DNA of 64,000 nucleotides, taken from the NCBI GenBank assembly GCA_009193035.1, contig SWDT01000223.1, positions 62,001 through 126,000 of the forward strand. The letters run 5' to 3'. A program made the position numbers and the translations under genes. The notes beneath the pieces are model-generated. The model was given only the letters and a program-made list of their open reading frames with translations, did not search any database and had not been told where the DNA came from. Positions 21,270 through 32,175 of this stretch are shown piece after piece (positions within the stretch are counted from its first letter, which is position 1; every line of letters begins with the position of its first letter). The stretch is from Halicephalobus mephisto (lineage: Eukaryota > Nematoda > Chromadorea > Rhabditida > Panagrolaimidae).

Positions 21270-21800
21270 ATCTTTTATAAACACTGTTTTGAAGACTAAT
21301 TTCCAATTTTTATTCCGGATTCTAAAAGTTAGTTTTCGATTTCAATTCTGAATCGGAATCTTAAATTTATAAATCTAACCACCGCTTCAAATTTCAAAGA
21401 TCAATCCCTAATTCTGAAGATGAACTTTTTATCCTAACTTTAGATTCTGAATTTAGGATTCTGAATCCTAAATCCTAATTCTACTTCTAGATCCAGGATT
21501 CTGAAGATAAACTTGTTATCATAACTTTAGATTCTGAATTCTAATTTTACTTCTAGATTCAAGATTCAAGATTCTGAAGATAAACTTTTTATCATAACTT
21601 TAGATTCTGAATCCTGAATCCTAATTCTACTTCTAGATCCAGAATCCGAACTTCTGAAGACTAACTTATAGTTCTCTTTTCAGATTCTGAATCTAGAATT
21701 CTGAAGAAAAGTTCTCAAGTTTAATTTCAAATTCGGAATCTTGGATTCTGAAGCCTAATCGTTAATTTTGATTTCAGATTCAGAATTTACGGACCGAATT
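21270..21800. repeat. Tandem repeat rich in AGATTCTGAATCC
   Basis: Several units of 60-80 bp with CTGAAGATAAACTT, TTAGATTCTGAATCCTAA and CTACTTCTAGATCCAG. Related words occur at 14.96-15.4 kb and 48.4-48.8 kb. Confidence 0.65.
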
Positions 21801-22077
21801 ATTTTATTACTGACGCTTATTATAGAAATTTTAAAGTAATTGCAGTTTTATTCCGAAAATAGGTACAAAGCTATGAAATAATTTTAAATCAAGTGATTTC
21901 GTAATTTTAAAAAGCGAGTCGTTCACAACCACTCGCTAGACCAGTTTTGGCTTTTCTCGAAGCGAAAATAGCCATGTTTTTCGTTTTAATTTTTTGGAAC
22001 TTGTCGATTTATGAAATTTCGAAATCTTATTTTTTAAATTTTTCTGAATTTTCCCCGGATGATTTTTCAAGTGACTG

Positions 22078-23996
22078 ATGCAAAGTATCGTTCCGATTTC
22101 TATAGCTTTGGAGATTCAGAAAGGTGCTCCATCCATCGATTTTGAATTTGACAAAGTTTCTGAAGGTTTGTTTTTTGGAATTTTGAAAAATAATTTGCGA
22201 AATTTTAGACAATATTGTGAGTGTTCGTGAATCTTGGAAGAAGATGAAATCCTCTAATATGGATAAGAAACAAGGGAAATCCGGCACATCCAATGTTGGT
22301 TCCAAAAATGAAAATCGGACTCAACCCCCGACTCTGCCTGAGGCGGACAAGGGAAAAGAAAAACCTACGATGCCGACGCAAGAAAACTGCTTCGGAAGAC
22401 GGAAATATGCCGAAGTCGTGGTGGAGACGTTGAAGCCTAAGAATCCATCTGAGAAGACCGTGGGAAGCGAGGAACCTTCGAGCAGTTCTGCTTCCATGCC
22501 GGGCCCTGCGGCGTCCGACAGATCTGCTTCGGTCGAGCCCGTAGCTGCTGAAAAAGTTTCTTATTTTTCTGGAAATCCATTTATTGAAAAGACTACTGGT
22601 ATTCTGCATTTCTATCGTAACAGGTTAGGTTTGATTTTCCTGAAGTTGATATATGAAATTTTTAGGCCTGGATGTAACACCAGCGAAACCGAAAATTGCT
22701 CCATGCTGTGCATGATTGGAGTTCCGACTTACATGACTTGCAGTGACTTGATTCATTTTGTTCATCCTGGAGATTCGATTTCTGAGATGAAAATCGTCCG
22801 AGATTCGACTCCAAACAGGTACATGGTGATTCTGAAGTTCAAATCTTACCGTGCAACGATGGCCTTCTATGCGAGATACAATGGAATCAAATTCAATTCT
22901 CTGGAGCAGGACAAGTGCAATTTAATGTTCGTTGACAAAGTGGAGACAACTACAGAAGAATCCGGAGGCAGTTTGCCCAAGGAAAACATGACCGAACTTC
23001 CGACTTGTGCTGTTTGTCTCGAAAGGCTCGATGACAGTATAGTCACTATCTTGTGTAATCATTCATTTCATGCTGAATGCCTCCAGCAATGGACAGATAC
23101 AACTTGTCCTGTTTGTCGTCACAACCAGACTCCAGAAGAAGTGGATACACCGCCGTGTTCGATTTGCGGAAAAAGTACGGATCTCTGGATGTGTCTTATC
23201 TGCGGCAATCTGGGATGCGGAAGATACGTCGAAGCCCATGCTTATCGGCATTTCGAAACTACTGGTCATACTTTCACACTTCAAGTCGGAGGAAATCTCG
23301 TTTGGGATTACGCTGGTGACAACTATGTTCACAGAATCATCCAGAACGCTGCAGATGGAAAAGTGGTCGAAGTTCAGGCAGGAAGAAACGAAAATGACGT
23401 GAGATTTTCCTAATTGATTTTGATTTTGATTTATTTTTTAGAAACAACAAGAAAAAGTGGATGAAATCCAACTAGAATACAGTAATATGCTTGCTCAACA
23501 ACTTGAAAAACAAAGATCATTTTTTGAGGATAAAATCAAAGCGATGGAAGAATCAATGAATAATTTCCGAGATGGAATGGTTCTGGAGATGAATAATCTA
23601 AGATCGGAATTGGACGAATCCAAATCTGAAGTCAAGAAGCTAACCTCGAGTTTGCAAAGTATGAAAAGCGCTAAAGAAAACTTGGAAAAAAAACTCACAG
23701 CCGCCAATGTTAGGATTTCAAAACTTCAACAAGAACTTACAGAAGAACAACAGATGTCCGAAATGATAAGGAAGGACAAAGAGATGCTTCTGAAGCAGAA
23801 AGAAGACTTGGTTTGGAAGAACAACATCGAGATAAAAGACCTTCGAGAACAACTCCATGATGTCATGATGCATTTCGACGCAAAAGCCAAAATCGAAGGA
23901 GGTGAGATGCTCACAGAAGAAGAGTTACAAAGTGCTTCTGTGGAGTTGCTTCAGCCAAAGGACAAACCTCAACATAAGAAAAAAAAGAAAAAGTAG
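22078..23996 (+). CDS. brap-2: BRAP2-type RING E3 ubiquitin ligase
   Basis: Four exons, 22078-22165, 22209-22623, 22666-23398 and 23442-23996, give 596 aa; the human ortholog is about the same size. Domains in order: a Ser/Pro-rich N-terminus ending YFSGNPFIEKTTGILHFY; an RRM-like fold (MLCMIGVP at 181, RDSTPNRYMVILKF); a RING finger from residue 282 (CAVCLERLDD, LCNHSFHAECLQQW, CPVCR); a UBP-type zinc finger (CSICGKSTDLWMCLICG, GCGRY, HAYRHFETTGHTF, VWDYAGDNYVHR); and a C-terminal coiled coil ending in a Lys run. Human BRAP/IMP binds nuclear localisation signals and restrains Ras-ERK signalling; C. elegans brap-2 also affects the SKN-1 oxidative response. These roles come from the family. 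Intron 2 is 42 nt with donor GTTAGG and no stop, so retention would add 14 residues in frame. Confidence 0.95.
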
Positions 23997-24132
23997 TCTG
24001 TGAATATTAAAGATCCTGGATAGCTTTATTCGTGAATGTTGTATAGTCTGGAATTTATTGCATGAACCTAACAAAATACAGTATGTACAAACAAAGGTAC
24101 TGTAGTTTCCCTGAGAAGTGCTTAAAGCGGGG

Positions 24133-24878
24133 TCAAGTAACGCTGATTGATCTCTGGATTATTGCGGGTTTTCTTTTTGGAAGGTCATCTGATTCTCCAA
24201 GAACAGAAATGGAATCTGAAAACCTTGTTTGTTTTCGTTTTGGAAGTTGTTGGAGTTCGACAGGCTCTTCTGAAGACCCGCTGGTCTCCCTTGAGGCTAT
24301 CCCTTCAAGACATGAGATGGATGAAGCTCTTCTGATTGGTTCGATGAAGGATATACTTGTAGCAAATCTGGTTTTTTTACTATCTTTTCTCTGAATATAT
24401 CCATCTTTGTATTCTAATTCTTCATCAAATTGATTTTTTTTGAAATTTTTAATATCATTATTTTCGGGAATTTTTCTTTTTTGACTTAATCTGACCCCCA
24501 TTATTTTATCAGGTACTTGACCTCTGGAATCTTTAGGTCCACAAAAAAATACACAAAGTAGAAGTGAAATCAACGCAATAGGAATCATGGCGATGCAGAT
24601 CGGGATCATGAAAAGTTCAAGTTGGAATTTGCTCGAACATGTTCGTTTTTCGATGTAGGATTCTCTTTTTGTTCGATTATTTTTTTCATTTTCTGTAAAA
24701 TTTAATTTTCCGGTTTCATTATCGACCAAAGCATCTCTGAAAAAAATTATTGTAATAAATTTTTGACGGAAGGTTTGCAAGTTTTAATCAATAATTCTGG
24801 TTACAGTAATTGAAATAAAGAACTTTTGTGAACGGTTGTAAAGAAGGAAGATGAAATGCAACTTGTCCGAATGCTCAT
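24133..24878 (-). CDS. Single-pass membrane protein with repeated basophilic Ser motifs
   Basis: The main exon (24736-24133) is solid, preceded by acceptor AATTTTTTTCAG. A first exon at 24878-24805 (ATG, donor ACTGTAACC, 68-nt intron) joins in phase and gives 225 aa, but it is tentative. The luminal part has NETG, NFTE and NRTK glycosylation sites and one Cys. The membrane span is FMIPICIAMIPIALISLLLC. The cytoplasmic tail carries a repeated pattern (TRFATSISF, TRFSDSISV, IQRSISV) and RRASS, a classic PKA/AKT-type context. No family is recognised. The gene converges with brap-2, the two stop codons being only 136 bp apart, so their 3'UTRs may overlap. Confidence 0.65.
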
Positions 24879-24954
24879 AAAACTCGTAACATTGTTCCAA
24901 TGGACTTCAAAAAATAGTGCAATAAAGTTTTTATTTTTTACACAAAAAAGGGTA

Positions 24955-25330
24955 CGTGATATTTAATATATCGATGCTTTGAAACAACTTTGCTGTATTA
25001 AATACATTATATTCAGTGCATCGATATATTAAATCGGTATTAATGCGTTGTATTTAATACATGGATATATTAAAGCGATTATAATGTATCAAGTACATTA
25101 TATTCAACGTATCGATATATTAAGTATAATATTAATGTATTATATTTAATATATCGATACGTTGAAACAACTTTGTTGTATTAAATACATTATATTGAGT
25201 GCATCGATACATTAATTCGATATCAGTGCGTTGTATTTAATGCATGGATATATTAAAGCGATTATAATGTATCAAGTACATTATATTCACTATATCAACA
25301 TATTAAGCATAATATTAATGTATTATATTT
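24955..25330. repeat. 183-bp tandem repeat (AT-rich satellite)
   Basis: Two full units of period 183 (GAAACAACTT at 24981 and 25164), rich in ATCGATATATTAA and TTAAATACATTATA. A degraded third unit continues to about 25450. Confidence 0.75.
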
Positions 25331-25450
25331 AATATATTGATACATGAGAACCATTTTAATATGTCGATGCATTAAGTCGATATCAGTGTGTTGTATTCGA
25401 TGTATAGGCATATTAGATGTAATATATCTGATACATTATAACCGTTTTAA

Positions 25451-26079
25451 TGTACCTTTTTGTATTCTTTAGTGTACGTTTTGTTCCACTAACTTGGAAA
25501 TCATATATTCTTACTGTATTATCAATTAATGATTATGTTTATTTCATTTCTTACTGTAGTTGAGATAAAGGACAAAAAATCAAAGCCAATTTAAAAAAGG
25601 AAGAAAAATTTAATTTTTCCGAAAATCTATAAAAATTCGGAAAATTGCTGTTTCAAAAAGTCCAACCAAAGATGTAGTAAAACTTTTTTATGAATGTTCT
25701 GTTTCAACGAAGCAAAAATTGCAATTTTCTATTATTTTAGTAATTAATTATTTTTTTGTAGACGTTAGGAAATGACGTGAAGGTTTTTCGATTTAAAGTC
25801 GTTGAATAAGTATATAAAAGTGAAAAATCAAACTTGGACTGTCCGCAATTTGTTAAAAAAATCATTTTTTTGGATGTTGTGTACCATGGATCCAAAGTGA
25901 TATATTTTTTTCTGTGGTTCAAATCCGTCAATATTTAGCTCGATCTAGAGGTATTTGTTAGTTGCAAAAACAAAAAAATCCGAAATCACAAAAATAAATC
26001 TGTTACGAAGTATTATGTACCACATCCAAAGGTTGTGTACCACATACGGCCCACATTGTCCACAATGTGTTAAAGTTTC
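25451..26079. other. Intergenic, no gene seen
   Basis: AT-rich sequence with a small direct repeat (GTTGTGTACCAC near 25.88 and 26.03 kb). Nothing coding is supported. Confidence 0.4.
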
Positions 26080-26930
26080 GGAGAGTGTCTAAGGCATTGT
26101 GTAATCGATCTTATAGGAGTTAATCAAGGTGTATCAATTACAAAATATCTAAGGTTCTGATTAGTCGATTTTAAATAGGTTAATGAAGACGTATGAAGTA
26201 CATAATATTTAGGTTACTGATTAATCGACTTTAAAGGTCTTGATGAGAATATAAAATAGTTACTGAATACTTAGAGTACTGATTAGTCGATTTTAAAGGT
26301 CTTGATGAGAATATAAAATAGTTACTGAATACTTAGAGTACTAATTAATCGATTTTAAATAGTTTGATCAAGGTATATCAAGTACATAATATCTAGGTTA
26401 CTAATTAATCGGTTTTGAAGGAATTGATGAAGATGTAAAAAAGGTATAGAATACTTAGAACACTGATTAGTCGATTTTAAATAAGTTAATGAAAAAGTAT
26501 GAAGTACATAATGTCTAGGTTACTAATTAATCGGTTTTGAAGGAATTGATGAAGATGTAAAAAAATATAGAATACTTAGAACACTAATTTGTCAATTTTA
26601 TAGAAGTAAATCATGATGTATAAATTATATAATACTTATGTTATTGATTAATCGATTTTAAATATATTAATGAAAGTATACCAATTACAAATTATGTGAA
26701 TACTTCTTAACTGACCTTAAAGGTCTTCATAAAGACGTTTAAGTTACAAAGAATTCAGAATACTTTATATTAAAGTTTTATGAGAGTTTCTGATTTACAG
26801 AATGGCGAAGGTCATTCTTGATCGACCTTAAAAGTCTTCATCAAGGTCCTTAAGTTTCAAACTATTTAGAATACTTTTTACTCGATCTTAAAACTCTTCA
26901 TTGATCTTTCTAGATCGCAAAATCCTCTTG
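26080..26930. repeat. Minisatellite, ~61-bp unit, about 13 copies
   Basis: The unit reads roughly CTGATTAGTCGATTTTAAA, then a GATGAAG-T-TA spacer and TACATAATACTTAGAGTA. Copies at about 26157, 26218, 26279, 26341 and 26463 show the period. Decay increases to the right. Confidence 0.8.
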
Positions 26931-27399
26931 TTTTCCATCTTAATTGTAACGAAGAAAAACTTTAAAGATTAATATTACAGTACTACTTTATGGTTTCCAA
27001 ATTATCGAAAATTTTGTTAATCAAAATCCCAATACTATTGGTCAAGTAGTATTTCAAGTTTTATGTAAACTGTCAGACAGGTTGAATTTCGTCTTTTGTA
27101 TCGACATCACAGATCAATGGCCGTCAACTTTTTTACCGGAAAGTCAGTCTTTCCGGTTTTGTATGAGACGACCTCGAGGAGATTGATAAAACTGTCAAAT
27201 AAAAAATACCCTCAATTGAAAGTTAAACAAACTCATTCTCGTTCCACCATAAATTAGAACAGGGACAATGAAAAATGTCAATTAAATGAAAAAGAAACAT
27301 AATTCATCGATTGGAGAAAACGACAGGCGTCAGAATGTCGGAAATGGAAGTTAACGTGGGATTTTTATATCCCCGGACACAAGGCAAAAATCACAGGGG

Positions 27400-28215
27400 T
27401 TTTCTGAATTTTAAAAAAACTTGAATTTTAAAAAAATTTGAATTTTAAAAAAAAATTTGAATTTTAAAAAAAAATTTGAATTTTAAAAAAATTTGAATTT
27501 TATAAAAATTTCAAAATAACATTTCTGGAAGTTTTTAGAATCAAATGGAAATTTTTTGGATTTTCTGAAATTTCCAAAATCGGATAAATTTTTTATAATT
27601 TTCGAATATTTTAAAACTTTTCAGAAATTTAGAAAATTCCAAAAATTGTTCAGAATTTTATAGAAATTTTTGAAATTTAATAATTTTTGAGAATTTCATA
27701 GAAACTTTCGAAAGTTAATAAATTATTAGTTTTCGAAAATTTTAAAACTTTTCAAAAATTTTCAAAAATTTTAAAATTTAAAGAAATTTTAGAAAATTTT
27801 AAAACTTTCGAAATTCAATGGAAAATTCTGAAACCTTCAAAAATGTAGAAAAATTGAAGAATTCTCAGATTTTATAGAAATTTTCTGAATTTTATAAAAT
27901 TTCTAAAACCAAGAATCTTAAAAATCTTCAAAAATTCCAAAAATCGGTTTTGAAACAATTTCATAAAAAACTTTAAAAATTTTTGTTTTTTAAATAAAAT
28001 AAATTTTAGGAATTTTTTATTTTTTATAAAATCAGATAAATTTTTTATTTTTTAAATAAGGTAAATTTTTAGGAATTTTATTTTTATTTTTTAAATAAGG
28101 TGAATTTTTAGGAATTTTATTTTTTATTTTTTAAATAAGGTGAATTTTTAGGAATTTTATTTTTTATTTTTTAAATAAGGTAAATTTTTAGGAATTTTAT
28201 TTTTTATTTTTTAAA
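27400..28215. repeat. Low-complexity DNA with a 40-bp tandem array
   Basis: 27.40-27.50 kb repeats TTGAATTTTAAAAAAA. 28052-28215 is a regular 40-bp array with TTAAATAAGGTGAATTTTTA at 28091, 28131 and 28171. It abuts the 3' side of the small secreted-peptide gene. Confidence 0.75.
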
Positions 28216-28220
28216 TAAAC

Positions 28221-28373
28221 TTACAAAAAATCGGTTTCAGTCACATTTGCGAGCAGAATCTCGTTATTGTTTTTACAGTGTCCTCGGCAGGCCCTGCAGA
28301 CGGCCGGAGCTTCAGAAGACAGCTCCAGAATGACGGCTCCGAAGACCGTCAGAAGGACTAGGATGTTGTTCAT
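28221..28373 (-). CDS. Small secreted Cys-containing peptide
   Basis: A 50-residue reading with ATG at 28373. Its first ~20 residues form a clear signal peptide (MNNILVLLTVFGAVILELSS). The mature part holds three close cysteines (VCRACRGHC), then an Asn-rich stretch with one glycosylation site (NVTE). The GC content is far above the surroundings, which supports coding. The frame ends TTTTTG-TAA, but a perfect donor (GTAAGTTTA) overlaps that stop, so a second exon may exist. The nearest acceptor I see downstream (about 27407) would add only a few residues. The odd cysteine number also hints that part of the protein is missing. It is too short for automated ORF cut-offs. Confidence 0.55.
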   Translation of the reverse strand: MNNILVLLTVFGAVILELSSEAPAVCRACRGHCKNNNEILLANVTETDFL

Positions 28374-28439
28374 TGAAGAAAAATAAAATCAAAAAAATCA
28401 GTTTTAGGATTTTATTTCTAAAATCACCAATGAAAATCC

Positions 28440-28640
28440 ACAATTAAATCAGGTCCCAGAAGACAATGCACGTCTCCCAATCGAGTACGACCGAAATCGA
28501 TTCGGCCGATCGGAAGCGTCGTTGCCTCTGGCGCCGCCCCGACCGGTCTCATTTCCCCGTTCACAAGCCTTCTTGGAAACTGACCTTTCACCTACTCTTC
28601 CGAAGTACCACAAATCTTTTTTGAATATTACATCATTCAA
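28440..28640. other. GC-rich island, coding strand unclear
   Basis: An isolated GC-rich block with long open frames on both strands. One plus frame passes through EYDRNRFGRSEASLPLAPP with no in-frame ATG. Another plus frame starts ATG at 28470 just after a TTAAATCAG acceptor-like site, beginning MHVSQSSTTEIDS, and ends 52 codons later. A minus frame ends SIGRRALSSGT with an AATAAA 35-40 bases beyond its stop. It may be a 5' exon of the kinase to the right, a 3' exon of a minus gene, or promoter DNA. Confidence 0.35.
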
Positions 28641-28809
28641 TCAAGCGACGATTAAGGATTTTTCGGATGAAAATCCAACAAGTTGTGCAAGCATCGCCTC
28701 AGGCAATATCTCTTCATTTGTGGTTTTCTATTTCATAGATAGTTTTCTATTTGATCCAAGGGATTAGGTAATTTTTAAAGTCAAAAATATTTTAAAAAAT
28801 AAATTTTAT

Positions 28810-29385
28810 AAAAAATAAAAATTTTCGTTTTTGGCGTTTTGTCTGATTCGCCAAAAATTATTTTTTATCCGAAAAATCTCCGGTAGAAATTTAGACATTG
28901 AGTAATTTTTGTATTTAAAAATAAAGAAAAAACAAAAGTTCAAATTTCGAACAAAAACAACGAACATTATTGCCTCCGGCGTTTTGTCCGGTTTGCCAAA
29001 TATTCGATTTTTTATTACAATTATATTTTTGTTTTCATATAAAAATACAATTATTGAGTGATTTATGAGGTTATAAAATTGAAAAATATGAATGTTAAAA
29101 GAAATAAAAGATTTGAATTTTTATAAAAAAATAATGAATATGTTTGAGATTTGGCGTTCTGTCCAGTTTGTCAAATATTCGATTTTCTGTGATAATCATA
29201 TTTTTTTCTTTTTTTCATATAAAAATGCAATTATTGAGTAATTTGAAAGGTTATAAAATTGAAAAAATATAAACGTTAAAGAAAATAAAAGATTTGAATT
29301 TTTATAAAGAAAAACAACGAACATGTTTGAGGTTTGGCGTTCTGTCCAGTTTGCCAAATATTCGATTTTCTGTGACAACCACATT
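28810..29385. repeat. ~180-bp tandem repeat upstream of the kinase gene
   Basis: Three units share TTTGGCGTTYTGTCCRGTTTG, CCAAATATTCGATTTT, then CATATAAAAAT and ATTATTGAGTRATTT. Unit starts lie near 28976, 29152 and 29334, with a partial copy at 28828. Confidence 0.75.
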
Positions 29386-29562
29386 TTTCTTTTGTTTCTC
29401 TTCTGAGAATATCGGCTTATTTTCGTTGTAAAATTCCGATTTTTTTTCGTTTTTGGATCTTACTGTTTGACTGTATAAAAATACACAAAATTTACTACGA
29501 CGCGATATTTTTTAAAATTTTTATTTGTGAAAATTATTTTCAGCAAATCGTCACATGTCCCA

Positions 29563-31813
29563 ATGAACGGAGATTATTCTCCAGAAGTCATTGTAATCGA
29601 TGATAACTCGTCTACGTCTTCATCAGAGTCATCATTGGGTGAGGAATCCGGATTTGATATATGAAAACTGTTTTTTTAGGATCACATGGATTGACGCCGG
29701 ACGAGTACTGTGGATGTTCGGTCGACAACTTAACAGATTACGAAAAACAAGAAATATTCCTATATCCTGAAGTCTACTTCACCGGGGCCATCAACAAGAA
29801 ACTGAGGTCCCGAGCTCCGGAAGACTTCGACGACAACAACGGAGCTTACAAATTCGTCCAAAATGACCACATTGCTTATCGGTATGAGTTGCTGAAGAAA
29901 CTTGGATCTGGAAGTTTTGGACAAGTTTACGAATGTTACGATCATCGGGACAAGAAACGCGTGGCGGTGAAGATCGTCAGAACGCCCACCAGAGTCGCGA
30001 GATCCGCCGTCATCGAGATCGATTTACTGACGAAACTATCTGGTCGACATGCCGGTGCGGACTGCATCATCAAGATGCTCCAAAGTTTCGAATTCAGAAA
30101 ACACCAATGTCTCGTTTTCGAGCTGATGGGTCCAAGCCTCTACGACCACCTGAAAGCCACCAACTTCAGAGGAATCATTCCGTCCGTAAGTTTTCTATTT
30201 TTTAAAAAAACTAACTTCATTTAAGCTGCTGAAATCCAACATAAGGCTATATAACTTTTAAAAATCCAATAGAACCTTCTGGAAGTTTTGGTAGTTTTTT
30301 CGGTATTTTTGAATAATTTTGAAATTTTATAAAAAAATTTCAGAATTTTTGGATAATTTTTGAATTTCTAGAAAAAATTAAAATTCAATAAAAATTTTCA
30401 GAATTTAGTTGGGTATTCTGAAATTTTTAAGAATTTTACAAAAGTTTCTAGAATTTTATTGTGATTTTAAAAAGTTTCAAAATATCCTAAAAATCGTTTT
30501 TGAATTTAAAAAGTTCAAATTCCCAATGTTGATTTTTAATTTTTATAAAAATATAAGTTTGTTGTTTCAGGTTGTAAAATCGATAGCGGATTCGGTTCTC
30601 CTGGCTTTGGACTACTTAAAACGGAACGATGTGATTCACTGTGACCTCAAACCTGAAAATATTCTTTTTTATCCCAACGACATGAAAAGGCTAAAGTTGG
30701 TGGACTTTGGTTCTGCTTGTCGAAGGGATCAACTAGCCTTCACCTACATTCAATCCAGATTTTATAGAGCTCCAGAAGTCCTAATGGGTATTAGGTACGA
30801 TGTTCACATAGATATGTGGTCTTTCGGTTGCATTATTCCTGAACTGCTAACGGGATCTCCTCTGTTTGCTGGCGATGATAGTTTTGATCAAATGACGGTG
30901 ATTATGGAAGTCCTAGGAGAACCTCCAGAAGATTTCAAAAGAATAGGCACAAAAGCAGAAAAGTATTTTCGACCTGTTACTGGTAGACCGTTGTATTGTC
31001 AAAGGTTCAGAAACGAAGATGGAAGTTTTTATTATGTTCCTCAAATGACAAATCGTGGAAAAATGAGAAAACTGCCAGGAGAAAGGGATTGGAGAACAGT
31101 TTTAAGAGGAAAAGTAAGTTTTTTCATTTTTTATAAAATTAAAATTTTCCGGAAAAATAACCAATAATATTTTTAAAAAGTGATTTTTAAATATTTTTAA
31201 AAAATAACTAAAAATTTTTTAAAATAGATGATTCTAAAAAATATTTTTTATAAAATTAAAATTTTCCGGAAAAATAACCAATAATATTTTTAAAAAATAA
31301 CTAAAAATTTCTAAAATAAATGATTCTAAAAAATATTTTTTATAAAGTAATTTTAAAAAAATACTTTGGATAAAATAGTTTTGAAAAATGTTTCTCTAAA
31401 AAACATTTTTTAAAAGAAGTAATTTTTGGAAAAATAGTAAATTTGAATTATTGATGAAATTAAATGGTTTTATTTTAAAATATTTTCGGTAATCTGCTTT
31501 TAATTTTTACAATAATACGATTTTTTGGATTTTAAGCAAAACGAAAAAAGTAAATTTGAAAAATCACTATTAAGTTGATTTTTTTCTTTTTTACTAGTTC
31601 TAAGATTCTAGAAAAATGTAAAAATTTTGGAATAATAGTTATTTTTAAGTTTTATAATGACTTACTTATTGGGATTTTTAGTTCGATGAGAATCTCGTCA
31701 ATTTTCTTCGTTCTGTTCTGAAGTACGGTGGTTCTGATAGAGTAACGCCGATGGAAGCCTACAATGATCCCTGGCTGAGGGAACCTATAGAAGTGATCAC
31801 GATTGATGACTGA
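29563..31813 (+). CDS. DYRK-family dual-specificity protein kinase
   Basis: Exons 29563-29638, 29680-30185, 30571-31113 and 31682-31813 join to 418 aa. An acceptor (AATTATTTTCAG) ends 19 bases before the ATG, as expected for spliced-leader trans-splicing, though an upstream exon cannot be excluded. The DYRK class II N-terminal region is present (LTDYEKQEIFLYPEVYF, DHIAYRYE). The kinase core has LGSGSFGQV, VAVK, catalytic HCDLKPEN, DFG and RAPEV. The activation loop reads FTYIQSRFYRAPE: the tyrosine that DYRKs autophosphorylate (second of Y-x-Y) is kept, while the first is Phe. It is thus likely active. The C-lobe ends at a short tail (EVITIDD) with no further domain. It resembles DYRK2/MBK-2 and nematode-specific paralogs; I cannot say which C. 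elegans gene it matches. Introns 2 and 3 contain AT-rich repeats. Confidence 0.9.
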
Positions 31814-32128
31814 ATTGCTTGGTGGAAAATTTGCGAAATATAGATTTGGCTAGTCCAATTTTTTATGCTTAAAATCTCGACAAAATTTTTTGACAACTAA
31901 TCCTTGCCATATGTATATATTTTTTGTATTTTTTTAAACCAAAGGTTTTTTTGAAAAATCATCTGTGATGATCAAAAAAACGAAATTTTAATGATTTTTT
32001 TGATTTTTTTATGATAAAGCCGAGATATTTTTGTCCACTTGGAAATTTCGGACAAGTTTGGTTACAAAAAGAAAACAACAATCGACAATGAACTCGAAAT
32101 TGAACCAGTCAAGTGGTCGTGGATTTTT

Positions 32129-32138
32129 TATATAAAAG
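32129..32138 (+). promoter_or_regulatory. TATA box of the YGGFM precursor gene
   Basis: TATATAAAAG lies 38-47 bases before the ATG at 32176, a compact promoter typical of highly expressed small secreted-peptide genes. Confidence 0.6.
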
Positions 32139-32175
32139 AAATTGAAAAATTTGAAATTTTTATTTGAAAATAAAA

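Larger units (their letters stand above)
19822..22077. other. Intergenic between pps-1 and brap-2
   Basis: 19.82-20.5 kb is pps-1 3' flank of low complexity. 20.53-21.17 kb is a cluster of MITE copies. 21.27-21.80 kb is a tandem repeat. The 2.2-kb gap argues against the two genes sharing an operon. Confidence 0.6.

Noticed and set aside
19822..22077. pps-1 and brap-2 as one operon
   Set aside because: The gap is 2.2 kb and full of repeats; nematode operons usually have gaps of a few hundred bases at most.
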